A stretch of 64,000 nt of DNA from Cypionkella sinensis (lineage in GTDB: Bacteria; Pseudomonadota; Alphaproteobacteria; Rhodobacterales; Rhodobacteraceae): contig NZ_JBHRTO010000001.1 in the NCBI RefSeq assembly GCF_042646385.1, forward strand, positions 372,001 through 436,000. The letters are read 5' to 3'. The notes beneath the pieces were generated by a model, which worked only from the letters and a program-made list of their open reading frames with translations, was not told the DNA's origin and searched no databases. Both the position numbers and the translations under genes were made by a program. This document shows, one piece after another, positions 42,516-51,393 of the stretch (position 1 is its first letter; the number at the start of each line of letters is the position of its first letter).

Positions 42516-42542
42516 GCGGCGGGGCCAGATCGGCCCCGCCGC
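42516..42542. promoter_or_regulatory. Intercistronic hairpin after the solute-binding protein gene
   Basis: GCGGCGGGGCC (42516-42526) and GGCCCCGCCGC (42532-42542) pair perfectly over 11 bases around AGATC. There is no T-run in the direction of transcription, so it probably protects the 3' end of the binding-protein mRNA or limits read-through. Confidence 0.65.
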
Positions 42543-42549
42543 AATCAAA

Positions 42550-44250
42550 TCACTTCACGCGATACCAATCGGCCACGTTCCACATCTCGGAATCCCAAGC
42601 GTTGATTTTCACGCCGCCCAAGCTGTTGGAATGTGCAGACAAAGTGCCGCGATGCACCAGCGGGATGACCGTCATGGTGTCTTTCGTCACCATGTCGTTC
42701 AGTTCCTTGGCCAGCTTCTGCCGCTCGGCCACGTCAACCGTGGTGGACAGCACCTTGACCTTGGCGTCATAGGCCGGATCGCAGTAGCGGTTCATGTTCT
42801 CACCCTGCCACTGATTTTCGGGGCTGGGCGCGTTCACGCACTGATATTGCGACAGATAGGTTTCAGGATCGGTGCCGTCCGAGTTGTTGGCATACATCTC
42901 GACATCGGCATAGAATTTCTGGAACGTATCGGGCGAACCAGCGTCACCGCCGAAGAACACCGACGGGTCGATGGCTTTCAGCTCGACATCCACGCCCAGT
43001 TCAGTCCACCAATCCTTGATCAGCGCCTGGAAGTCCTGACGGATCGGGTTGACAGTGGATTGGTAAAGGATGTGCAACTTCTTGCCGTCTTTTTCACGGA
43101 TGCCATCTGCGCCCGGCACCCAGCCAGCCTCATCCAGCAGTTTCTTGGCGCCTTCCATATCCTGTGCCAAGCAGCCGGTGTTATCCGACGCCCAAGCGGC
43201 AGGCGCTGGCACCACGTTGCAGGTCGGCGCACCGCCCGCGCCATAGCCGACGTCAGACAGGATCTGACGGTCGATGGCTTTCGAAAGTGCTGTGCGCACC
43301 TTGATGTCCGACAGGATCGGATGCGGGTGCTTGGCGGTCGAACGCTCACCCTCCGGCAGCGCCGGATCGGGATCGGTCATGTTCATCTCGATGCGTTCCA
43401 CCAGCGTGCCGAACGCCACAACGAACTCACCCTTGCCAGCCGCGGTCATCGAGGCTTGGCTGTCGGGCGGAATCTGGGTGTTCCAGGCGTAGTCAAACTC
43501 GCCGGTTTCCATCACTGCGCGGGCCGAACCTTCGGCATCGCCGCCGCCTTTGATCACGGCGGTCGCAAACGCGGGCTTGGCCGGGTCGCGGTAGTTTTCA
43601 TTCGCAGCCAAAGTCACGGTGTCATTGACGGTAAAGCCGGTGACTTTGAACGGGCCGGTGCCGATCGGCATGTTGTTTGGATCGGTGCAGGTCGGTGCCG
43701 CAGCGCCTTGGCATGCCGCAAACTGCGCCTTTTGCAGGATCGGCGACAGGGCCCCGACGAAGGCGGTGTAGGGATTCGGCTTCGGTCCGGTGAACGTGAC
43801 TTTCACGGTCGAGGCGTCAACGGCCTCTACCTTGGCCACGCCGTCAAACTTGGAAAGCTGGGCGCAACCGCCGGCCGGGTCCATGCAATAGGCGGCGGTG
43901 AATACGGCGTCATCAGCGGTGACGGGCGAGCCATCCGACCATTTCAGATCGGGCAGCAGTTTCCAGGTGATCGAGGTCAGGTCTGCCGAGATGCCGCCGT
44001 TTTCCACGGTGGGGATTTCGGTGACAAGCTTGGGGATGATGTTGCCATCGGCGTCAAAGCCCGCCAGCGGCTCCAGCACCAGCGACGCGGCATAGACGTC
44101 TTTGGTGCCCGAGGACAGGAAGGGGTTCATGATTGAGACGGCTTGCGGGAAGGTGAACTTCACCTCGCCGTCAGTGCCGCGCTCTGCAAAGGCGGCGGGC
44201 GCGAAGGTCAGCGCGCAGGCCGCCCCGAGAAGGGCTGTTTTCAGCTTCAT
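42550..44250 (-). CDS. ABC transporter solute-binding protein, family 5 (peptide-type)
   Basis: A 566-residue periplasmic binding protein. The Sec signal peptide is MKLKTALLGAACALTFAPAAFA. The mature protein follows the DppA/OppA pattern: WKLLPDLKWSDGSPVTADDAVFTAAYCMD, and VRTALSKAIDRQILSDVGYGAGG. It overlaps the upstream ATPase gene by four bases (ATGA), an unusual order with the ATPases first. Ligand is unknown; the operon ends with asparaginase, so an amide-containing peptide is one guess. Confidence 0.92.
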   Translation of the reverse strand: MKLKTALLGAACALTFAPAAFAERGTDGEVKFTFPQAVSIMNPFLSSGTKDVYAASLVLEPLAGFDADGNIIPKLVTEIPTVENGGISADLTSITWKLLPDLKWSDGSPVTADDAVFTAAYCMDPAGGCAQLSKFDGVAKVEAVDASTVKVTFTGPKPNPYTAFVGALSPILQKAQFAACQGAAAPTCTDPNNMPIGTGPFKVTGFTVNDTVTLAANENYRDPAKPAFATAVIKGGGDAEGSARAVMETGEFDYAWNTQIPPDSQASMTAAGKGEFVVAFGTLVERIEMNMTDPDPALPEGERSTAKHPHPILSDIKVRTALSKAIDRQILSDVGYGAGGAPTCNVVPAPAAWASDNTGCLAQDMEGAKKLLDEAGWVPGADGIREKDGKKLHILYQSTVNPIRQDFQALIKDWWTELGVDVELKAIDPSVFFGGDAGSPDTFQKFYADVEMYANNSDGTDPETYLSQYQCVNAPSPENQWQGENMNRYCDPAYDAKVKVLSTTVDVAERQKLAKELNDMVTKDTMTVIPLVHRGTLSAHSNSLGGVKINAWDSEMWNVADWYRVK

Positions 44251-45293
44251 TGATACTCTCCTTGTTGATTGTGCTCTTTGGCCTCAGGTATCCCGGTTGA
44301 TCCGGTTTGGGGGGCATAGAGGAAGCAGGCGACCTGACGGCCCGGCTCGACCTCTTGCAGTTCGGGTTTCTCGGCGTGGCAGCGCGCGAAGGCCTTCGGG
44401 CAGCGCGTGCTGAAATTGCAGCCCTTGGGGGGCCGCGCGGGCGAGGGCACATCGCCCTTTAGAATGATGCGCGGGCGGCGGGCCAGCGACGGGTCAGGCT
44501 CGTTCACCGCCGACAGCAAAGCCTCGGCATAGGGGTGAAGCGGGCGGCTGAACAAGGCATCGCGGGGCGACAGTTCGGCAATCCGGCCCAGATACATCAC
44601 TGCCACCCGATCAGCGATATGGCGCACCATGGAAAGGTCATGGGAGATGAACAGATAGGTCAGCCCCAGCTTTTCCTGCAAATCTTCCAGCAGGTTGACC
44701 ACCTGCGCCTGAATCGACACATCCAATGCCGCAATCGGTTCGTCACAGACGATGAACTTCGGGTTCAGCGCCAAGGCCCGCGCGATGCCGATGCGCTGGC
44801 GCTGGCCACCGGAAAACTCATGCGGAAAGCGGTTGGCGAAACGGCGGTTCAACCCCACCGCATCCATCAACTCATAGACCCGTTGCAGGCGGCGGTCGGC
44901 GTTCCAGTCGGTATGTTCGACCAAGGGTTCCGAGATGATATCGGCCAAGGTCATCCGCGGGTTCAGACTGGCCTGCGGGTCTTGAAACACCATCTGCATC
45001 GTCGGGCGCTTGCGACGCAGCGCCTCGGGTGCCAGCTTGGCGATATCCTCGCCGTCAATCACCACAGCCCCCGCTGTCGGCTCATACAGCCGCAACAACG
45101 CCCGGCCCACGGTGGATTTGCCACAACCGGATTCGCCGACCAGCCCCAAAGTCTCCCCGGCCTGAATGGCAAACGACACCCCATCCACCGCCTTCACATC
45201 GCCGGTATGGCGGCGCAGGATGCCGGTGTAGATCGGAAAATACATCTTCAGCCCGTCAACCTGAACCAGCGGAGCGGGGACGGTATCACGCAT
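44247..45293 (-). CDS. Peptide-type ABC transporter ATP-binding protein (DppF/OppF-like)
   Basis: A 348-residue ATPase with Walker A GESGCGKST, signature FSGGQRQRIGIARAL and Walker B FIVCDEPIAALD; the C-terminus has the OppF-type PKGCNFSTRCPKAFARC cysteine motif that binds an Fe-S cluster in some members. ATG at 45293 overlaps the DppD-like stop by eight bases; the start at 45350 lies within that gene and is rejected. Confidence 0.92.
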   Translation of the reverse strand: MRDTVPAPLVQVDGLKMYFPIYTGILRRHTGDVKAVDGVSFAIQAGETLGLVGESGCGKSTVGRALLRLYEPTAGAVVIDGEDIAKLAPEALRRKRPTMQMVFQDPQASLNPRMTLADIISEPLVEHTDWNADRRLQRVYELMDAVGLNRRFANRFPHEFSGGQRQRIGIARALALNPKFIVCDEPIAALDVSIQAQVVNLLEDLQEKLGLTYLFISHDLSMVRHIADRVAVMYLGRIAELSPRDALFSRPLHPYAEALLSAVNEPDPSLARRPRIILKGDVPSPARPPKGCNFSTRCPKAFARCHAEKPELQEVEPGRQVACFLYAPQTGSTGIPEAKEHNQQGEYQ

Positions 45294-46317
45294 GGGCAGC
45301 CTCGCTTGCAGCGGTGGCGACAGGCGGGGCCCAGTGGCAGGCCACATCATGACCTTGGCCCAAAGTCAGACCGTCAATGCCGTGCCGCTTGGGATTGTCG
45401 ACCTCGCAGCGATCAAACGCATGGGCACAGCGCGCGCGGAATGCGCAGGCGGTGGGAGCGGCGGTCATGATCGGCGGCTGGCCCTCGATCACTTGCAAGC
45501 GGCTTTCGCGCGCCCCGGTCAGCGATGGAATGGTTTTCAGCAAAGCCCGCGTGTAGGGATGCTGCGGGTTCGAAAACAACTCGCGCACCGGGGCCTGTTC
45601 CACGATCTGCCCGCCATACATCACCATCACCCGATCGGCGATGGCGGCAATCACCCCCAAATCATGCGTAATCCAGATAATCGCCATGCCCAGCTTGACG
45701 CGGAGTTCCTTTACCAATTCAAGGATTTGCGCCTGAATCGTCACATCCAGCGCCGTGGTGGGTTCATCCGCGATCAGCACATCAGGGTCACAGGCCAAGG
45801 CAATCGCGATCATCACCCGCTGACGCATGCCGCCGGAAAACTGATGCGGATAATCGCCCAGACGCTTTCGTGCATCGGGAATCCCCACCAATTCCAGCAA
45901 TTCCACCGCCCGCGCTTCCGCCTGCGCCTTGCTCATCCCCATATGGCGACGCAGCGGTTCGGCAATCTGAAAGCCGACGTTGAACACCGGGTTCAGGCTG
46001 GTCATCGGGTCTTGAAAGATGAACCCGACCTTGGCACCGCGCACCGCGCGCAACTGCTCGGCAGAGATTTTCAGCAAGTCCTGATCGCCCAACATCACCG
46101 TGCCTGCGCGGATTTCCGCGGGCGGTGAGGGCAGCAAACCGATCAGCGACATCATGGTGACTGACTTGCCAGAACCACTTTCGCCGACAACGCCCAAAAG
46201 TTCACCACGTTCCAGATGGAAGCTGACATCGTTGACAGCGTGAATCTCGCCTCCGCGGGTGCGGAATACGGTTTTCAGCCCCCTCACATCAAGGACGGGC
46301 GCGGCCCGGTCGGGCAT
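45286..46317 (-). CDS. Peptide-type ABC transporter ATP-binding protein (DppD/OppD-like)
   Basis: A 343-residue ATPase and first gene of the leftward transporter operon. Walker A is GESGSGKSVTMMSL, the signature FSGGMRQRVMIAIAL and Walker B VLIADEPTTALD. The C-terminal cysteine motif is ACAFRARCAHAFDRC. The binding site upstream (46318-46545) is shared with the divergent ArgE-like gene, so both may be co-regulated. Confidence 0.92.
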   Translation of the reverse strand: MPDRAAPVLDVRGLKTVFRTRGGEIHAVNDVSFHLERGELLGVVGESGSGKSVTMMSLIGLLPSPPAEIRAGTVMLGDQDLLKISAEQLRAVRGAKVGFIFQDPMTSLNPVFNVGFQIAEPLRRHMGMSKAQAEARAVELLELVGIPDARKRLGDYPHQFSGGMRQRVMIAIALACDPDVLIADEPTTALDVTIQAQILELVKELRVKLGMAIIWITHDLGVIAAIADRVMVMYGGQIVEQAPVRELFSNPQHPYTRALLKTIPSLTGARESRLQVIEGQPPIMTAAPTACAFRARCAHAFDRCEVDNPKRHGIDGLTLGQGHDVACHWAPPVATAASEAAHA

Positions 46318-46545
46318 ATGGAACTCCCCAGTTCTTTGTTATTCTTTGGTTTTATCCAAGGTCAGTCGATGCCGCCCCGGTTGTAGGTTCAAGTCTTGAC
46401 GATTTCGCCTTAGCTATCAATCCTGAATTTTCGCCGTGATACAGATTGTTTTTCCGACATTCTGTAGTGCAAGAGCGGCACTTTGCTGGGATTGACAGGG
46501 GCGGTGGTCAAGGCCACGTTCGGCCACAACATATGGGGGCTGGAA

Positions 46546-47703
46546 ATGATCGAACTGACGCAACGTCAAGTGCTGGACCATCTGGTTGGCTTCCCGACGG
46601 TGAGTCGCGGCAGCAATCTGGATCTGATTGATTGGCTGGAAGGCTATCTGTCAGGGCATGGCATCACGGCGCATCGGCACTGGAATGAAGACCGCAGCAA
46701 AGCCGCGTTGTTCGCGCATGTCGGGCCATGGCAGCCAGGGGGTGTGGTGCTGTCGGGTCATTCCGATGTGGTGCCTGTCGATGGGCAGGCGTGGTCGTCT
46801 GACCCTTGGGTCGTGACCGAACGCGACGGGCGGCTTTATGGGCGCGGCACCTGCGACATGAAGGGCTATGTCGCCCAGTCGGTCTGGGCCTTGGTCCGCG
46901 CGCACAAACAGGGCGTGACGCGGCCCTTGCAACTGGCCTTGTCCTATGACGAGGAACTGGGCTGCACTGGTGCGCCGCCGATGATCGCGGCCATGCAGGC
47001 GGTTCTGCCGCAAGCCTCGGCTGCGGTGATTGGCGAGCCTTCGCGGATGAAGCTGATCCACGGCCACAAGGGCGGCACCGGCTATCATGTGCATGTGAAG
47101 GGGTTCGAGGTGCATTCCTCGCTGCTACCCTACGGCGTCTCGGCGATCATGGAAGGCGCGCGGCTGATCGGTTGGGTCAATGCCAAGAACGCCGAGATTC
47201 AGGCGCGGCCCATCTCGGACGTGGCCGCCACCTTCTATCCGCCCTTCACCACGCTGCATGTCGGCATGATCGCTGGTGGCACCGCGCATAACATCACCGC
47301 AGGCGATTGCAAGTTCGCCGTCGAAATGCGCGTCGTGCCCGGCGAGGATGCCGACGCACTGGCTGCGGAATTTGAGGCAGAGGCGCACCGTCTTGATGCC
47401 GCACTGAAAGCCGTGCGCCCCGAAGCAGGCGTTACGCTGGAGCGGTTTTTCGGCGTGCCGGGCCTGAAGCCCGAAGTCGATGGCCCCGCTGAACATCTGG
47501 TGCGGCAGTTGACCGGCGATAACACCGTCGGCGTGGTGTCCTACGGTACCGAGGCCGGGCAGTTCCAAGAGGCTGGCTATTCCGCCGTGGTCTGTGGCCC
47601 CGGTGACATCGCGCAAGCGCATCAGGTTGATGAATATCTGGAATTGTCAGAATGGCACGCCGGATTGCGCTTCATGGAAGGTCTGCTGGAGACGTTGAAG
47701 TGA
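46546..47703 (+). CDS. ArgE/DapE-family deacylase (acetylornithine deacetylase-like)
   Basis: A 385-residue M20 metallopeptidase. Metal-binding residues are visible in SGHSDVVPVDG (His), GRGTCDMKG (bridging Asp), and SYDEELGCTG (catalytic Glu pair). Length and the N-terminal VLDHLVGFPTVSRGSNLDLIDWLEGYL match ArgE, which frees ornithine from N-acetylornithine. Since it is coupled to a FAD oxidoreductase and flanked by peptide transporters, a catabolic role on another N-acyl amino acid is as likely as arginine synthesis. The ATG at 46546 follows GGGGG; an in-frame start at 46483 is less likely. Confidence 0.88.
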   Translation: MIELTQRQVLDHLVGFPTVSRGSNLDLIDWLEGYLSGHGITAHRHWNEDRSKAALFAHVGPWQPGGVVLSGHSDVVPVDGQAWSSDPWVVTERDGRLYGRGTCDMKGYVAQSVWALVRAHKQGVTRPLQLALSYDEELGCTGAPPMIAAMQAVLPQASAAVIGEPSRMKLIHGHKGGTGYHVHVKGFEVHSSLLPYGVSAIMEGARLIGWVNAKNAEIQARPISDVAATFYPPFTTLHVGMIAGGTAHNITAGDCKFAVEMRVVPGEDADALAAEFEAEAHRLDAALKAVRPEAGVTLERFFGVPGLKPEVDGPAEHLVRQLTGDNTVGVVSYGTEAGQFQEAGYSAVVCGPGDIAQAHQVDEYLELSEWHAGLRFMEGLLETLK

Positions 47704-49046
47704 TGCAATTCCCGATCTCGGAAGCCAATAAACCCCGCTTCACCGCCGCCTTGCCCGCCGCCTGCGATGTGGTGGTGCTGGGCGGTGGCGTGATCGGCGT
47801 GATGACCGCTTGGCATCTGGCGGAACGCGGCCTGAAAGTGGTGCTGTGCGAAAAGGGCCGCATCGCGGGCGAGCAGAGCAGCCGCAACTGGGGTTGGATT
47901 CGCCAGCAGGGCCGTGATTTGGGCGAATTGCCGATCATGGTCGAAAGCTTGCGGATATGGAAATCCTTGGCGCAGGAATTTGGCGCAGGCTTGGGCTTTC
48001 GGCAGGAAGGTGTGATGTATCTCGCCCGCACCGAGGCCGAAATGCAGGGCTTTGCCGACTGGCTGGTGCATGCACGCGCGCATGGCCTTGATACCGTGAT
48101 GCAATCGGCGGGGCAGGTGCAGGACGCGATCAAAGGCGCTGCGGCACCTTGGGTTGGCGGCTTGCTGACGCCATCCGATGCGCGGGCCGAGCCTTGGGTG
48201 GCGGTGCCGATGCTGGCCGAGGGTGCTGTCGCACGCGGTGCCGTGCTGATCGAAGATTGCGCCGTGCGCCGTCTGGACCGGGCAGGGGGCCGCATCACCG
48301 GCGTTTACACCGAAAAAGGCCGCATCGCCTGCGATCAGGTGGTGGTGGCGGGCGGCGCGTGGTCGTCACTGTTCCTGCGCGCCGAGGGGGTGGTGATCCC
48401 ACAGCTCGCGGTCCTGGCATCGGTGGCGGCCACCGAGGCGATGCCCGAAGCCTATGCTGGCAACGTCGCCGATGATCGCTTCGCCTTCCGCCGCCGTCTC
48501 GATGGCGGCTATAGCATCGCACCGGGGGCTGCCCATGATTTCTTCATCGGCCCCGACGCGTTCCGCCATATGCTGACCTACATTCCGGTTCTGAAAAAGG
48601 ATTTCAGATCAACGGTGTTCCGCCCTGCCGCCCCGAAACACTATCCCGATGCTTGGGGCACGCCGCGCAAATGGCAGGCCGATCAAGTCTCGCCTTTTGA
48701 GCGTATCCGCGTGCTGAACCCAAGCCCGAACATGAAAGCGCTGTCAGATGTGCAGGACAATTTCGCCCAAGCCCTACCGGAACTTGGACGTCCGAAACTG
48801 AAAGCCGCCTGGGCCGGGATGATCGACACCATGCCCGATGTGGTGCCGGTGATCGACCGGGTCGCCGCCGTGCCCGGTCTGGTGATCGCAACGGGGATGA
48901 GCGGCCACGGCTTTGGCATCGGCCCCGGCATGGGCCGGGTGGTGGCTGATCTGGTCGCCGGGAAAGACACGGGCCACGATTTGTCGCGCTTCCGGCTGTC
49001 GCGGTTCAGCGATGGCAGCAAAATCGCGCCGGGACCAAGCCTGTAG
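47703..49046 (+). CDS. FAD-dependent oxidoreductase (DAO family)
   Basis: A 447-residue flavoprotein. The FAD-binding motif is VVVLGGGVIGVMTAWHLAERGLKVVLCEKG (residues about 21-50), a second is RNWGWIRQQGRDLGELP, and the C-terminal FAD contact is GLVIATGMSGHGFGIGPGMGRVVADL. It belongs to the D-amino acid/glycine/sarcosine oxidase family, so it should oxidise an amino acid or secondary amine. Its ATG overlaps the deacylase stop (TGATG), suggesting the two enzymes act in sequence on one substrate. The substrate is not known. Confidence 0.9.
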   Translation: MQFPISEANKPRFTAALPAACDVVVLGGGVIGVMTAWHLAERGLKVVLCEKGRIAGEQSSRNWGWIRQQGRDLGELPIMVESLRIWKSLAQEFGAGLGFRQEGVMYLARTEAEMQGFADWLVHARAHGLDTVMQSAGQVQDAIKGAAAPWVGGLLTPSDARAEPWVAVPMLAEGAVARGAVLIEDCAVRRLDRAGGRITGVYTEKGRIACDQVVVAGGAWSSLFLRAEGVVIPQLAVLASVAATEAMPEAYAGNVADDRFAFRRRLDGGYSIAPGAAHDFFIGPDAFRHMLTYIPVLKKDFRSTVFRPAAPKHYPDAWGTPRKWQADQVSPFERIRVLNPSPNMKALSDVQDNFAQALPELGRPKLKAAWAGMIDTMPDVVPVIDRVAAVPGLVIATGMSGHGFGIGPGMGRVVADLVAGKDTGHDLSRFRLSRFSDGSKIAPGPSL

Positions 49047-49072
49047 CCGGCTTGCTGGTTGCAGCGTAGAAC

Positions 49073-49103
49073 GCTCCGCGGGGAGTATTTAGACCAAGAT
49101 GAA
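49073..49103. repeat. Dispersed intergenic repeat, copy 8
   Basis: A plus-strand copy with GCGGGGAGTATTTAGACC followed by AAGATGAA. It mirrors copy 9, and 49081-49103 pairs with 49115-49137 over 23 bases with one mismatch. Confidence 0.7.
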
Positions 49104-49114
49104 TGGCTTGCAGC

Positions 49115-49146
49115 TTCATCTTCGTCTAAATACTCCCGCCGGAGGC
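49115..49146. repeat. Dispersed intergenic repeat, copy 9
   Basis: Minus-strand copy ending in GCCTCCGGCGGGAGTATTT; forms a large hairpin with copy 8 between the convergent FAD oxidoreductase and ABC ATPase genes. Confidence 0.75.
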
Positions 49147-49217
49147 TTCCGCAATGACCCCCACGCGGGGCGGCGCAAATTCGGGTAGGGTGCGTGATCT
49201 CACGCACCCCGCCAAGG

Positions 49218-51305
49218 CTATTCTGCCGCGACCTTGATCACCGGCTCCATCGAGGCCAGCAAGTCAGCCGACAGGTGGCATTTCACCTGATGGCCATCCT
49301 CCAGCATCTGCACGGGGGGCATTTCGCGGTCACACAATCCGCCCGGCACCTGAGATTTCCAGCGGCAGCGGGTCTGGAACGGGCAGCCGGGCGGCGGGTT
49401 CATCGCCGAAGGAATATCGCCGTCCAGCACGATGCGCTTGCGGATCACCTTGGTATCGGCAATCGGCACGGCCGACAGCAAAGCCTCGGTATAGGGGTGA
49501 TAGGGCGGTTGGAACACCTGATCGGTGGTGCCCATTTCCACCACATGACCCAGATACATCACCATTACGCGGTCAGACAGATACCGCACGATGGAAAGGT
49601 CGTGGCTGATGAACAGCAAGGTTGTCTTGTTCTCGCGCTGAATGTCCATCAGCAGATCGGTGACGGCGGCCTGCACCGACACGTCCAGCGCGCTGACAGG
49701 TTCATCCGCGACCACCACCTTGGCACCGCCCGCAAAAGCCCGCGCGATACCGACACGCTGCTTTTGCCCACCTGATAGCTGGCGCGGCATCCGCTCGGCA
49801 AAGGCGCGGGGCAGTTTCACAAGGTCCAGAAGTTCCAGCATCCGGGCGTGCCGCTCTTCATCCGAGCCCCCCTGCTTGAAAATCTCAAGCGCGCGGATGA
49901 TCTGGCGGCCGACGTTCATTGACGGGTTCAGCGTGTCAAACGGGTTCTGGAACACCATCTGCACGCTCGACACGGTATCGGTGTTGCGCTGCTGGATCGG
50001 CGTTGATTGCACGTTTTCATCGAACAACAGGATTGAACCGCTGGTTGCGGTTTCCAGCCCCATCAACACCTTGGCAAAGGTGGATTTGCCGCAACCGGAT
50101 TCGCCGACAATGGCGAGGGTTTCGCCTTCGCGCGCTTCGAAGCTGAGAGTTTCATTGGCCTTCACAACCTTGGCGGTGCCGCTGCCGAAAGCGCCCGAGG
50201 ATACCGAATAGTATTTCTTCAGATCCTCCATCTTCAGCACCACTTTGCCAATCGGAGTCTTTTCCTTGCTGGCTTTCAGCGCCATCGGGGCAGCCCAGTC
50301 GATTTCGGTCCATTTGATGCAGCGCGTGGCATGACGGTCCCCACCCGGCACCGGGAACATCGGCACTTCGGCGGCGTTGCAGCGGCCATCCTGAAAATAG
50401 TCGCAGCGCGGGCCGAAATTGCAGCCCTTGGGACGTTCATGCGGCAGCGGGAAGTTGCCCGGAATCGCCACCAGTGGGTGCGAGTTCTTGTCGGCCCCCG
50501 GCAGTGGGATCGAGCGGAACAAAGCCTGCGTGTAGGGGTGGCGCATCTTGTCGAACACTTCGACAACATTGCCGGTTTCCACCGCCTCGCCGGAATACAT
50601 CACGCAAAGCCGGTCGCAGACATCCAGGATCAGGCCAAGGTTATGGCTGATGAACAGCATTGAGGTGCCGTATTTGTGGCCCAAGTCCTTGACCAGATCG
50701 ACGATCCCTGCCTCAACCGTCACATCAAGTGCCGTGGTGGGTTCATCGAGGATCAGCAGGGCAGGTTTGCTCATCAGCGCCATCGCAATGACGATGCGCT
50801 GCTGCTGGCCGCCTGACAACTGGTGCGGATAGCTTTGCAGCATCCGGTCGGGGTCGGGCAGGCGCACGTCGGCCACGATCTGCCGCGCCAGCGCCCAAGC
50901 TTCATCCTTCGACATGCCCTGATGGATCATCGGCACTTCGGCCAGTTGCGCGCCGATCTTCATCGCCGGGTTCAGCGAGGCCATCGGTTCCTGATAGATC
51001 ATCGCGATTTCCGAACCGCGAATATGGCGCAGCTCGTCATCTGTCATATGCGTCAGATCACGGCCCTTGAACTTGATGCTGCCGCCAACGATCCGCCCGT
51101 TCTTGCCCAGATCGCGCATCACCGCCAGCGCCACGGTGGATTTGCCACAGCCGGATTCGCCCACCAGCCCCATCGCTTCGCCCGCCATGACGGTGCAGGA
51201 AAAGTCCATCACCGCCGGGATTTCCCGCATGCGCGTGAAGAAACTGATCGAGAGGTTTTCGATCTCGAGGATGGGTTTCGACGGATCCCAAGCAGTGTCG
51301 GTCAT
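49218..51305 (-). CDS. Peptide-type ABC transporter with both ATP-binding domains fused (DppD-DppF)
   Basis: A 695-residue protein holding two ATPases in tandem. The first (residues about 10-340) has Walker A GESGCGKSTVALAVM, LSGGQQQRIVIAMAL and LLILDEPTTALD and ends with the Cys motif PKGCNFGPRCDYFQDGRC. The second (from about 360) has GESGCGKSTFAKVL, LSGGQKQRVGIARAF and VVADEPVSALD, ending PPGCPFQTRC. In the other transporter of this window the two are separate genes. It is the last gene of the leftward transporter operon. Confidence 0.93.
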   Translation of the reverse strand: MTDTAWDPSKPILEIENLSISFFTRMREIPAVMDFSCTVMAGEAMGLVGESGCGKSTVALAVMRDLGKNGRIVGGSIKFKGRDLTHMTDDELRHIRGSEIAMIYQEPMASLNPAMKIGAQLAEVPMIHQGMSKDEAWALARQIVADVRLPDPDRMLQSYPHQLSGGQQQRIVIAMALMSKPALLILDEPTTALDVTVEAGIVDLVKDLGHKYGTSMLFISHNLGLILDVCDRLCVMYSGEAVETGNVVEVFDKMRHPYTQALFRSIPLPGADKNSHPLVAIPGNFPLPHERPKGCNFGPRCDYFQDGRCNAAEVPMFPVPGGDRHATRCIKWTEIDWAAPMALKASKEKTPIGKVVLKMEDLKKYYSVSSGAFGSGTAKVVKANETLSFEAREGETLAIVGESGCGKSTFAKVLMGLETATSGSILLFDENVQSTPIQQRNTDTVSSVQMVFQNPFDTLNPSMNVGRQIIRALEIFKQGGSDEERHARMLELLDLVKLPRAFAERMPRQLSGGQKQRVGIARAFAGGAKVVVADEPVSALDVSVQAAVTDLLMDIQRENKTTLLFISHDLSIVRYLSDRVMVMYLGHVVEMGTTDQVFQPPYHPYTEALLSAVPIADTKVIRKRIVLDGDIPSAMNPPPGCPFQTRCRWKSQVPGGLCDREMPPVQMLEDGHQVKCHLSADLLASMEPVIKVAAE

Positions 51306-51337
51306 GGCTAGCCTCGCTTTGACGGAGAGGGCGGGAC

Positions 51338-51384
51338 CGGGGGCTAGCCCCCGGACCCCCAGGATATTTGAGCGCAGAGGATGA
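51338..51384. repeat. Dispersed intergenic repeat, copy 10 (CCCCCGGACCCCC subtype)
   Basis: GGGGCTAGCCCCC hairpin, then GGACCCCCAGGATATTTGAG and CGCAGAGGATGA, between the ATPase and permease genes of the same operon. Same second subtype as copy 3. Confidence 0.7.
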
Positions 51385-51393
51385 CCAAAGCGG

